Source of the DNA: Scortum barcoo
Taxonomy: Eukaryota; Chordata; Actinopteri; Centrarchiformes; Terapontidae
DNA: 64,000 bases
Assembly (NCBI GenBank): GCA_023238725.1
Contig: CM041541.1
Coordinates: 9,448,044 to 9,512,043, forward strand
Reading direction: 5' to 3'
This document shows, in pieces, positions 12,601 to 22,100 of the stretch. The notes beneath the pieces are model-generated. The model saw only the letters and a list, made by a program, of their open reading frames with translations, was not told the origin of the DNA and did no database searches. Both the position numbers and the translations under genes were made by a program. Within the stretch, counting starts at the first letter, position 1; each line of letters begins with the position of its first letter.

Positions 12601-13262
12601 CCCAGGGCGGCGGCGGAGCCCAGGACCCCGGAGCCGTCCAGCGGCTGGTGCGCCCCGGCTGCGTCCAGGTTCATGGACACGTGGAGAGATCCGTCAAATT
12701 TCATCTGGCAGGCGGACAAACTCTGCCCGCCGTGCTGAGCGTGTTTGAGGGAAAACAGCGAGAATCTGGAGAGCGCGTTTTTCCTGTGCGCCGCAGCCAA
12801 ATAGTCTTGTCTGATACTGTACAGGGAGCCGGAGTCCTCCCATATGTGCCCCCCTGGAGTTTGGAAGTTGGGCGTGATGGTCGTGTGTGGCGACGGGGAC
12901 CGGTAGTAATAAACGGAGCCCGGGGTGGGGAGCAGCTCGTCGGTCTGGTGGTGGTGATGCTGGTTCGGCTGATAGCGCGGACACCCGTGCGCATCCTCCA
13001 CCTTTACGCACGGGAGCTCCGCCTGCACCGGCATTTGGAAGAGACACGGGGGCTTCACGTCGTACCCGGAGCTGTAGCTGTCACCCAGAGGGCCGAAACC
13101 GGGACACGACGTCGCAGCCGAGACCTCGCTGTTGGTGAGGTCCATGCTGAACTTGACAAACTCCGGGGTGAGGAAGTCGCAGCTGCGCTCTCCGCCGGCG
13201 CTCTGAGAGGCCGGGCTGGCTCCTGGTGGAGAGGAGCCGCACTGGGTCTGGACGCACGGCAT
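9446..13262 (-). CDS. nr4a2: Nuclear receptor 4A2 (Nurr1-type orphan receptor), complete, six coding exons
   Basis: Transcription factor of the NR4A orphan nuclear receptor family. It binds NBRE sites (AAAGGTCA) as a monomer and acts in the nucleus; in vertebrates it specifies dopaminergic neurons and is an immediate-early gene. Joined exons: 13262-12402, 11441-11312, 11213-11056, 10978-10779, 10462-10284, 9693-9446, giving 591 residues (human protein 598). All five introns are GT-AG and the phases join exactly. Order: transactivation N-terminus starting MPCVQTQ with FLTPEFVKFSMDLTN; two-zinc-finger DNA-binding domain at about 262-331; A-box region VVRTDSLKGRRGRLPSKPK; ligand-binding domain; AF-2 end IDKLFLDTLPF. 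The start follows an acceptor by 5 bases, as in other vertebrate nr4a2 genes. The N-terminal half diverges more from mammals than the DNA-binding domain. Fish have a and b copies; I cannot decide which from sequence alone. Confidence 0.97.
10284..10462 (-). CDS. nr4a2: nr4a2 coding exon 5 (residues 450-509)
   Basis: 179 bases. Encodes SNPEEGKLIFCDGSVWHRLQ, then CLRGFGEWIDSIVEFSANLQ and FSCICSLALVT. Acceptor AG at 10464-10463, donor GT at 10283-10282; the last base starts a Glu codon completed in the next exon. Confidence 0.96.
10779..10978 (-). CDS. nr4a2: nr4a2 coding exon 4 (residues 384-449, start of ligand-binding domain)
   Basis: 200 bases. Encodes VKESPGSPPGDGAQHVRQF, then DLLTRSMEVIRGWAQKIPGF, LPKHDQDLLF and AFLELFVLRLSYR (last codon split). 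These are the signature helices of the NR4A ligand-binding domain, whose pocket is filled by bulky side chains in known structures. Confidence 0.96.
11056..11213 (-). CDS. nr4a2: nr4a2 coding exon 3 (residues 331-383)
   Basis: 158 bases. Begins VVRTDSLKGRRGRLPSKPK (C-terminal extension of the DNA-binding domain) and runs through the hinge (LLSALIRAHVESNP) to DYFK. Donor GT at 11055-11054. Confidence 0.96.
11312..11441 (-). CDS. nr4a2: nr4a2 coding exon 2 (residues 288-330, second zinc finger)
   Basis: 130 bases beginning RTVQKNAKYVC and ending MVKE plus one base. Cys 298, 304, 314 and 317 form the second zinc finger. Acceptor AG at 11443-11442, donor GT at 11311-11310. Confidence 0.97.
12402..13262 (-). 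CDS. nr4a2: nr4a2 coding exon 1 (residues 1-287)
   Basis: Acceptor AG at 13269-13268, exon from 13267, ATG at 13262-13260. It holds the whole N-terminal transactivation region and the first zinc finger (Cys 262, 265, 279, 282; CEGCKGFFK at the end). Donor GT at 12401-12400, phase 0. A histidine-rich stretch (HHHHQ) lies near residue 110. The opposite strand is open for 309 codons but only as a shadow of this GC-rich exon. Confidence 0.96.
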
Positions 13263-13467
13263 GGCCCCTGCAAAAAAGGACATGAAGTAGTCAGCTCAAG
13301 GTGGACTAAGCAGGGAGCACTATTGCGCTTGTGCACAATATTAAGCACTTCTTTTTTGTTATTTTCCTCTTGATTATTTTAAAAAAGCTCACTGGAAACA
13401 AGTTGCGCACCTGTGTCCACTCAAAAGACTTGGACAGCACAGAGTTTAGACATTAATAAGTTATTAC

Positions 13468-13523
13468 CTGAAGGATTTAGTTGTCTTATTTTCCAGAGGG
13501 TGTTATTGTGCACAAGATTTCAC
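13468..13523 (-). other. nr4a2: Likely non-coding 5' exon of nr4a2
   Basis: On the minus strand an acceptor with a T-rich tract (TTTTTTCATACCAG) is followed by 56 bases and a donor CTTCAG|GTAATAAC. It lies about 200 bases upstream of the coding exon. Vertebrate nr4a2 has non-coding leader exons, so the placement fits. A further donor-like site, TCTGAG|GTATTC with exon end at 13614, could close the first exon. Confidence 0.5.
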
Positions 13524-13614
13524 CTGGTATGAAAAAAATCATCAGAACATCAGTTGCAAGCTTTACACCGCCGCTGATGTCTTCTTAAAAATAGTGGTGA
13601 AAAAGTCGAATACC

Positions 13615-13860
13615 TCAGACATCCATCCAATGCAGCAGGACAGTGAAAGGTAATCCCATCTCTGCTGCAGCGCTGCCTGCGGATCTGTTCGAGCTTCAGC
13701 TGCAGACCAGAAAAAGTCCTGTCGCTGTCTGGCGAGCAGAGGAAATGACTGCTCACTTCTTGGCTCGCAGACTGGCTGCCAGTGACACCGACAATGTGCT
13801 TTTGTTTACGTGGTGCGCACCCGTGTGCCAAACCCTATTACGCACAAGCCACAGAAGGGT
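13615..13860 (-). promoter_or_regulatory. nr4a2: Probable first exon and promoter area of nr4a2
   Basis: GC-richer DNA directly upstream of the leader exon, bounded on the far side by the GT microsatellite. No clear TATA box is seen. The exact start site cannot be fixed from sequence. Confidence 0.35.

Positions 13861-13895
<35 letters not shown>
13861..13895. repeat. (GT)n microsatellite
   Basis: About 17 GT units between the nr4a2 promoter area and the minisatellite. Confidence 0.95.
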
Positions 13896-13897
<2 letters not shown>

Positions 13898-14252
13898 CCA
13901 TTGACTGGTGTGGGCACAGAAAGTGGATCATGTAATTTGGAAATAATTCTTGTGGCCCACTTTCTTGCAGATTGCACGACCTGTGAGGAATTTTATTGCT
14001 ATTCTTTTTTTGTTATAAACGATGAAACCTGATAGTGCTCCACAAATAGAGGTCTTTTGACACTGATGATTTAAAAGATAAGGACCATCTTCTGTTGTTG
14101 AGCAGAGATTAAGGAGCACCGTTTTATCTTAGAACACATGTCATATGTTTTTATGAGAAATACCTTAAGAAATACTAGTAGCAGACTGACTACTTGAAGG
14201 GCTGGAGCGAAAAACAGAAAAGTGCACCAGCTGTATTTGGTGTGATATATTA

Positions 14253-15175
14253 CACTTTATCACGTTTTTCTCCACTGGATGGGCATCCTGGAGGACACTT
14301 TATCATGTTTTCACCATTAGAAATGCAACTTACAGGGTAATTTATCACATTGTCTTGACTTTTTTACTTTATCACATTTTCTCTACTGGATGGGTACTTT
14401 ACAATGTTTTGTCCACTGGAAGTTCATCCTAGGGGGCACTTTATCACATTCTCTTTTTTAATATAATGAGAAATACCATGAGAAATACTAGTAGCAGACT
14501 GGCTAAAGGGCTGGGGGGAAAAAACAGAAAAAGGCACTAGCTGTGTTTGGTGTGATATATGGCGCTTTATCATATTTTGTCCATTGGATGGGCAGCTTAC
14601 AGGGTACTTTATCACATTTTGTTCACTGGATGGTCACCTTACAGGGTACTTTATCACATTTTGTCCACTGGATGGTCACCTTACAGGGTACTTTATCACA
14701 TTTTGTTCACTGGATGGTCACCTTACAGGGTACTTTATCACATTTTGTCCACTGGATGGTCACCTTACAGGGTACTTTATCACATTTTGTCCACTGGGTT
14801 GGCACCGGAGACAGCATACATCACATTTTGTCCACTGGATTGGCACTGGCAAGAGCATTTATCACATTTTGTCCACTGGGTTGGCACCCGAGACAGCATA
14901 CATCACATTTTGTCCACTGGATGGGCACCGACAGGAGCATTTATCACATTTTGTCCACTGGGTTGGCACCCTAGAGGGCACTGTATTATGTTTTCTCCAT
15001 TGGGTGGGCACCCTGGAGAGCATTTATCACATTTTCTCCACTAAAATGGCACCATAGAGGGCACTTTATCACGTTTTCTCTACTAGATTGTCTCCCAGAG
15101 GACACTTTCTCCACTGGAAAGGCACCCTAAAGAACACTTTATCATGCTTTATTCTCCACAGAGGCATCCAGCAGG
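14253..15175. repeat. 42-bp minisatellite between nr4a2 and gpd2
   Basis: About 15 contiguous units from 14562, plus scattered degenerate ones from 14253, built on 'CTTTATCACATTTTGTCCAC' followed by TGGATGGTCACCTTACAGGGTA. Units at 14604-14771 are nearly identical; those to the right are diverged, some forming ~82-bp pairs. Because 42 is a multiple of 3, all three plus-strand frames stay open for 140-160 codons, but the peptides are just the repeat read in three frames and are not a gene. Confidence 0.95.
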
Positions 15176-15263
15176 CATTTATCCTGTGTTTAGCAGTGTA
15201 AAATATAAATGTTAAGCCTTTCACATGTCACAGGTTTGACTTCCTTCCACATGTCTGCAGAGT

Positions 15264-15335
15264 TTACGTCACCACCGCGGCACCCGCCCTCGAACGCCAT
15301 TGGTTGAGTGTATCTAAACGCGCCGCTCTGATTGG
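15264..15335 (+). promoter_or_regulatory. gpd2: gpd2 promoter: CRE-like site and two CCAAT boxes
   Basis: TTACGTCA (CRE/ATF-like) at 15264-15271, and reversed CCAAT boxes (ATTGG) at 15299-15303 and 15331-15335, in a GC-rich island just upstream of the first exon. The arrangement is typical of a TATA-less housekeeping promoter. Factor binding is inferred from motifs only. Confidence 0.55.
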
Positions 15336-15389
15336 CTCTCCGCTGCGTTCCTCGGGGCGCATCGCTTCCTGGTAGTAACCGCAGGTTTG

Positions 15390-15466
15390 GGTAACGACAG
15401 ATGCCCTCAGTCGCCGCCTTGAATCGCCCAGAGCGACTGTTTTTCAGCCTCAAAACGAGAAATCCT
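15390..15466 (+). other. gpd2: Non-coding first exon of gpd2
   Basis: The GC-rich block ends in AATCCT|GTAAGTGAGG, a near-perfect donor with GT at 15467-15468. The start site is approximate. The next exon begins 5 bases before the ATG, so a spliced 5' leader is required and this is the best candidate. Confidence 0.6.
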
Positions 15467-18400
15467 GTAAGTGAGGACGTCTGTTATGTCACCAGGTGTC
15501 TTGTGGGGATATTTTAGTATATATCTGACAAATCGTTAACCCTGTTTTTGTTGGCAGAGAGCCAAAAGAAACGAGCAACATCTGCGAGCTTATCTTTGCT
15601 AGTAAGGAGAAACCTCTTCTCCTTTTCGTCTTAGCAAAGGACAAGACAAATTAACGTGTGTATTTTTATTGTTTAAAAGCGTTAAAACTGATGATATTTT
15701 CCTCCAGTGTCAGCTCTTCACGTTTAGATGTGTGTCGTGCTTTTCTTCCTTTTTTTTTAAACCGTGAGACGAAACTCGCTGCTGGTTTTGACATTTTTAA
15801 TCCAAAGCAAAGTGTTTGAAATGAACAGTGATATCCGCCTTGTGAGGTTACAAAAGACGGAAATTACACAGCAATAACATGATACAGCCTTAGATGATTC
15901 ACCAGTATACCACCACCTGCTGATTAAAAGTGCTGTGAGGGATTTTCAAGTACTAATATTTCACAGTCATCCTCTGGAAGGAAGGGCCTTAAATAGGGCA
16001 AAATGTCAATGGAGTTTGGTATGTGTTTTTGTTAAAGAAACAAACCCAATAATGATTAAAGTTACTGGTCATGTCAGTCACTTTGACAGATTTGTGGTTC
16101 AGCAGGGTGCTGTCAAATTAGGTTTCTCAGGGCTAATTTTTGTCATGTTTGGCCTTCTTTAGTCTTCAGTCATGAAGTGTGAAAGTCTGTGACATGTCAC
16201 GGGATAGGTTTGGATTATACAAGGATTTTCAAAAGACAAAAACACAGAACAGAGCTCGATATCAGTTGAAATAATTCACTATTAATGCTGAGGCGAAATA
16301 GTGTCATAACTGTACTCATTTCAGTACGCCCAAACCTTTTTTTGTTCAGTAAAGAAGGCATAAAAATGTGAAAAACTGTCTAAACTACAGCATCTTCCAG
16401 CTAGTATGTGATCATCTGAAAAAGGCATTTTAAAGGCTGTGTGTTGTTTTCAATGTTCTGACACCCGAGTTTCACTAGAGATATGAAAATTCAGTTTAAT
16501 GCTTTCATTTTAATAAGTAAAATAAACATGGTTTGCTATAAAATGCCCTTTTTCATTTAACAAAAGAGGCAGAAGGTCGATGCTAATGTGGATGTTTAGG
16601 ATATGATCATTAGATCAATCGATTAGTTGTCGACTATTTGATTAATCTCCAACTGTTTTGATAATCAGCTAATTGTTTTTAGTCATTTTTTAAAACAAGT
16701 GTGCAAATTATCTGATTTCGCCTCCTCAGATGTAAATAATTTTCTGGTTTCTTTCATCCTCCACGTCAGTAAACTGGCTTGTGGACAAAACGAGACATTT
16801 GAGGACGTCTCCTTTGGGCTTTAAGAAACTGTGATCAACGTTTTTCATAATTTTCTGCTTCGAACTAATGTATTAAACAAGAAAATAATCATTATCGGTC
16901 TCAAAAGCTAATGAACTTCACTGTGTGAGGAAGCATTTTGTAAGAAAACATATTTATGTTTCTTATTAGACTTGGCATTGAAATAAGTGTTTTATATCTG
17001 TGCTGACCCTTCATCTAAAAGATTTGGATGCAACTCAGGAACTTGCCAATGAAGCAATAGGTAAACAAGATTACAAATCCAACCAGATGTTTACTTCTAG
17101 CTTTTGGTACTTTGATGGTTGTCTGCACTCGCTGCTTCAGACACATTTCGCTTGGTATGGTTGGTACTCAGGTTTGATATTCAGAACGGCATCGTTCATA
17201 TTACAGGGTGGCATCTGTTTTTTTTATTCTTGCTCTTTAACACAACTCTTACAGTATGTTAAAACTTTGACACCGTTATATCCAGCAAGGGCTATAATTA
17301 TATGTCAGTCATATACTTTAACTCACAGCTTTACCATTTAAGATATGCAATTATAATATGATGAAAGGCGAACTCCTTTATATCTTACTGCAGGTCATTA
17401 AAGAGGCCGAAGCAAAGGTTCACTTTAGTAATCAGACATCTCACTACTCCGACTATGCGTCTGTTAAGTCCGTCATGGTTTATTTTATCATAATTATTCA
17501 AGTTAATTCCACTTTTATGTTGTTGTTTTGTATTCTTGTGGTTTAACAGTTGCGTTGAATGACACGTTATAATTACAAATTTGGTGAAAAGTTAGAGGCA
17601 AAAGTAAGAAACTGATTTTTTGGTGCTAACTTTGGCTGACACAAGAGTGCAATAGGTCATTTGTTACACCAAACTGGTTATTGACATTTGTGCCATCTGT
17701 AGCTGTGTTTTATTAAAATGCATTAGAATCTGCCTCAGCGTATGCCGCTCCCTGGAAACCTTAACTCAAAGTACGAGATACTTTTTTGGGCTGCCCCTGG
17801 TGGGAATTGAGGCCTCCCAGAGCTGGTCTCATGTTCTGGTCATTATGAAAACATTGAAACAGTATCTGAGCAGCTGCATAATGATAAACTGAAAATGTAC
17901 CTACTGTAGGATCATTTTAATGTCCATTTTAAACAACATAACACTGGCGGATTATGTGCTGTGTGGTTTTGAGTGATTTCTGTTTTCAGCGATATCCTTG
18001 ATATTAGTTGAGTGATTTCCTGCATTTTGCTATTTTTTATTATAATGGCCCAGCTTAAAAACTTCTTTAGTGAGTGAATATGTGTTTTAGATACATATAA
18101 ATCAATAGGTCGATGAATTAGATGCAAATAATTTTATTATATTTAACAATTTAACAACAACCATCAACCAAACGCTGAATCAGTTTGTTGGTTTGTTGCA
18201 GCCCAAGTTTCACACATATGGCCACAAATAGTCGTACACACTAATAAAGTCTGTGTACAACTGAATAATGCAACCTTCAAAGAGGGAAATAAACAGAAGT
18301 GAAATGTGAAAAGCTGCCATTACTCACATTTGACAAGCTGGAACAAGGAAATGTTGTGAGACATGCCTTAAGATAATTAAGATTCCTTTCCTCAAGATAA

Positions 18401-19051
18401 TTGCCATTGACTAGTTTCACTTGTAAATGTGCAGATATTACTTTGTGGCTTGATGTATATAGCAGAGTGTATCGTCTGATCACTGCAGGACGTTCATCTG
18501 AAGTTTCCTGAAGAAACACGAACTTAATAGTCAGTTAATTTATACTTTAACCGTTTTCCTGACAGTCAAAGTGGAGTGAAAGATGTTATTGCTGCATAGC
18601 TGGATAAATATAATGATCACTTTTCAATCATTTTCATTATTGATTCATCTGTCATTTATGTGTTTTTTCCACTAATCAATTTGTCTGATCATGTTTTAAA
18701 TGTCAGAAATAATCACATCACAAATTAGCAGTGCTTATTTGACAGAAGAGACATTTTATAAGGAAGGGAATACTTTTGCTTTTTGGACTTTTGATTGGGA
18801 AAAGCAAAACCTTTTTAGATTTCATATTGCAGATTAACATGCAATTTTAACTTTTTGCTGATGTTTTATATACTAAATGATTAACTAATAACAAATATAT
18901 TATCAAACATATAAAAAAAAAAGTCCCACCCCCCTCACTTACTCCCTCTCTTCCCAGGCATGCCTCCTTCACATGATCGCTTGTCCTGTCACAGTCTTTT
19001 AACGGCGTCCCTGCTCTGTCCCAGGCTCACTGCACTTTGCCTCCTCCGCAG
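15467..19051 (+). other. gpd2: gpd2 intron 1
   Basis: About 3.6 kb between the leader exon and the start-codon exon. AT-rich, with a dispersed repeat copy at about 16600-16900 and a partial one at about 18595-18720; no other gene seen. Confidence 0.55.
16600..16900. repeat. AATCGATTAATCG-type dispersed repeat
   Basis: Best-preserved copy of the family: 'TAGATCAATCGATTAGTTG' near the left end, interior 'ttttctggtttctttcatcc', 'gtggacaaaacgagacattt' and 'gaggacgtctcctttgggct', and 'gaaaataatcattatcg' at the right. Very common in fish genomes; non-coding, MITE- or SINE-like, class not established here. Confidence 0.6.
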
Positions 19052-19056
19052 GGCCA

Positions 19057-19158
19057 ATGGCATTCAGGACGCTTCTGAAGCGGACGGCGGTCGTAGGCGG
19101 CGGGGCGGTCGCCGCCGTCTTTGGCCTGTCACAGCTGATCGAGTACAGGAAGACGCAG
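19057..19158 (+). CDS. gpd2: gpd2 coding exon 1 (residues 1-34)
   Basis: Exon starts at 19052 after CCTCCGCAG; ATG at 19057. Encodes MAFRTLLKRTAVVGGG then AVAAVFGLSQLIEYRKTQ, closely matching the family N-terminus: a basic then hydrophobic mitochondrial targeting/anchor segment. Donor CAG|GTGAGT. Confidence 0.95.
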
Positions 19159-22100
19159 GTGAGTCCACGGGGGTGTCACCTCTTAGTCTGTGTGTTCGCA
19201 TCTTGCTTCAAGAGCTCCAGTTTTGCAGGATTTCACTGAAGGCAGATATTTAAATTTTTATTCTGTCAATAATTTCCTCCCTAAAACCACAATGGCTTTT
19301 TATGAATGCTGTTTAGATGCTTCCCCACTCCTGCAGATGTAAGATTAAGTGGCAAACTTTAAATATTTAAATGTTTTAGGCATGACAACAGTGCCACTTT
19401 AAGAATAGTATTTGTTGTAGACTACAAACAGTCCATTCAGCACAGAGGAGCTGCCTTTCAGGGCAAGGTCCTCAAGTCCTGTCTAGATTTTGGAATGTGC
19501 TTGTTATCGCTCCCACGTGTGCTTTTTTTTTTTTTTTTTACTGTTTTTGTCAATGCTCTCCAGACATCCGTTCACTTAGAAAGCATGCTGGCAAAATGCT
19601 AAAAAGAAATGAATGTATTTCCTTGCACCAGCAGGTTTCACATTATGTAAATCTCACCAGGAACGAACCGCCTCCAATCGGTTGCATTGCACTTCTCAGT
19701 TAATTAATTGTGGGGACTTATTTGCTTTCTTGCTCAGGGTTAAACGAGGAGCTCGATGCCACTCTAATGTCTGTATGCCGGACTGGAACCAGTTGCCAGG
19801 CAGCCAGTTTAGCCCCCAGGAAGTTACTGGTCCCAGCTACAGCAAACACCTTAAACAAACGAGATAAAACATGTTAATTAGTCAGCTTCAGAGGAGCGAG
19901 CAGGTGGATTTTGCTGCATTTGGACAGAATCAGGCTAGCTCTTTCCCTCTTCCAGTCTTTATGCTAAGCTAAGCTAACCGGCTGTAATTTCACACATAAG
20001 AGTCATATCAATCCTCCAGTCTAGCAGCAAGAAGGCGAGTGAGCGTATTTCCCAAAATGGAAACCTTTTTCTTTATTCTGGTGATAGTGATGGTTGCCTT
20101 GGCAACACAGCGACACCTTTACCCTGATTATTGAGCTTCCTCTTGAACGTATGCAGGGAATTAAGATTTTAGAAGCATTTATTGGTGTATTATTGTGTTC
20201 TCCAAACTCTCCTCATTCCTGAGTAGCCTGATGGAGTGGACAACAAATGACACTGGTCAGTCTAGATGGTCAACAACATAAATTTGAGGAACGTAGAAAA
20301 TGCAGATGCTGAGAGAAAAGAAAAGAAAATGGTTGATGGTCGGTTGAGGTCGGCCGTTAGTGACCGCTGGGCCCGAAAGACGTCAGGCCTCGTGTCCCCG
20401 CCTGGCCTCGAAATCATCGTCATAAATAACCACACGCCTTGGCTCCGCTTGAGCCGGACCAGCAGCTGTGTTCTCCCCGACCTCTGACCCCGACGCAGGC
20501 CTATTTTCGGGCCTGCCTCACATCTACATACCAGACTTTGTTTGACTGAACAACCTAACGTGAATTTTGCTTTGTGTCCCGGCGCGATAATGTCCTCTCA
20601 TGCCCACCGTCGTCCTCCCAACCAAGCACGGATTGGTAAGCAAGAAGTCGACCCTGATGAAATTATTTTCACAATAGTTTGTAATCATGCATGCCTCTAA
20701 TCCCAGTAATTGCACTGCTGATGAGATGAATGTCCGTCTTGTCTCCTTTAGCAAGGGCATATGGCTTGGAGAAGTTTTGAAGACTGCGGCCGATTGGCTA
20801 TTAGCATGGGCCTTTCACTGACTTAACTTGATTACGGGGGGCACTTAATTCTGTAGCGGTGTTTGTCTTCGTGCATCATCAAAAAACAGACAATGATTAT
20901 ATCATCGTCTTGTTTGCGGTTGCAGCCCTAAATTACGAACGCCTGCTTCTATTTGCAAGTCAAATGCCACGTTTGCTTCAAAGCAGCTTGATGCAATCAT
21001 TTAGCTTGAACTGCTAAATAGAAAAATGAATAAATATTTCATTAGAAGTGAAATTCCACGTCCTCGTATCAGAGGGGAGCTGTGCTTTTTTATTGTACTT
21101 GTGATTATTTTGCTAATCAAACGACGGATGCAAGAGATGTTTTGTGAAGATTCTGTTGGTTTTGTGAAGCTGAGCAGCATGCCACAGCACATAGTAACCC
21201 TCATTGAACTTTGCTTTGCTACTAATTAATTTGTTGTTTTTTTGTTGTTGTTGTTTTTTTTTTTGCAACACTTCACGTGAAAATGAGACATCATAAGCAC
21301 ATCATAATCTCAGTTTGATCTTCAGTGAAGAGGTCATGGCTTCGTTAGAAATGCACGAAAACTACATTGGACTTCACTCGTCTAATTTTTACTTTAGTTA
21401 AAGCAGCATATAAGCATATTTAGTACTGATATTTATTGATCATAATGATGATGATAATTGATGATAATGTGGAAATTTGGATGTTACAGCGGCACAGTGA
21501 CAGAAATTAATACAGTATGACTCCATCTAAGGATTATTTTTCATATAGATCAATTTGGCAATTATTTCCTCAATTAACTGATTCATTGTTTGCTTTATAA
21601 AACATTAGAAAACAGTGAAAAATGCCCATCCAAATATATGACGGCCTCATCAGAGGTCTTGGCTTTTCTGATCAATAGCCAAATCCCAGAAATATTACAT
21701 TTATCATGAGGTAAGACCAAGACAAGCTGCGAATTTTCATATTTGAGAAACTTGAACAAATACATTTGGGGAATTTCTGTTCAATTAATGAACTGTAATA
21801 TACTGTATACTTTAATTTCTAAATTAATAAAATGTAGATTATTACATAAATGTCTTCTGTTAAATAAAGTATATCAGAAATATATGTAATTTTTAAAAAC
21901 TTTTTTAAAACTCATTATCAGTATAAACTTCTAAAAAAATCTGCACCAGTCAGGCTTTTTTAATAATGTTTCCATACATACATTATGTTCCACCCATTAT
22001 AACACAGTAATGCATATGATAGGCAAGTATGTCTTACAGCAATCATGCCAAATCCATAATGTATTAGAATGATTGCATTATGCACTATATCACATGTAAT

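Noticed and set aside
12444..13373. Open frame of 309 codons on the plus strand opposite nr4a2
   Set aside because: Antisense shadow of the GC-rich first coding exon; no family match and low-complexity V/G/R-rich peptide.
14543..15057. Three overlapping 143-161 codon frames
   Set aside because: All are the 42-bp minisatellite read in three frames; openness follows from the unit being a multiple of three.
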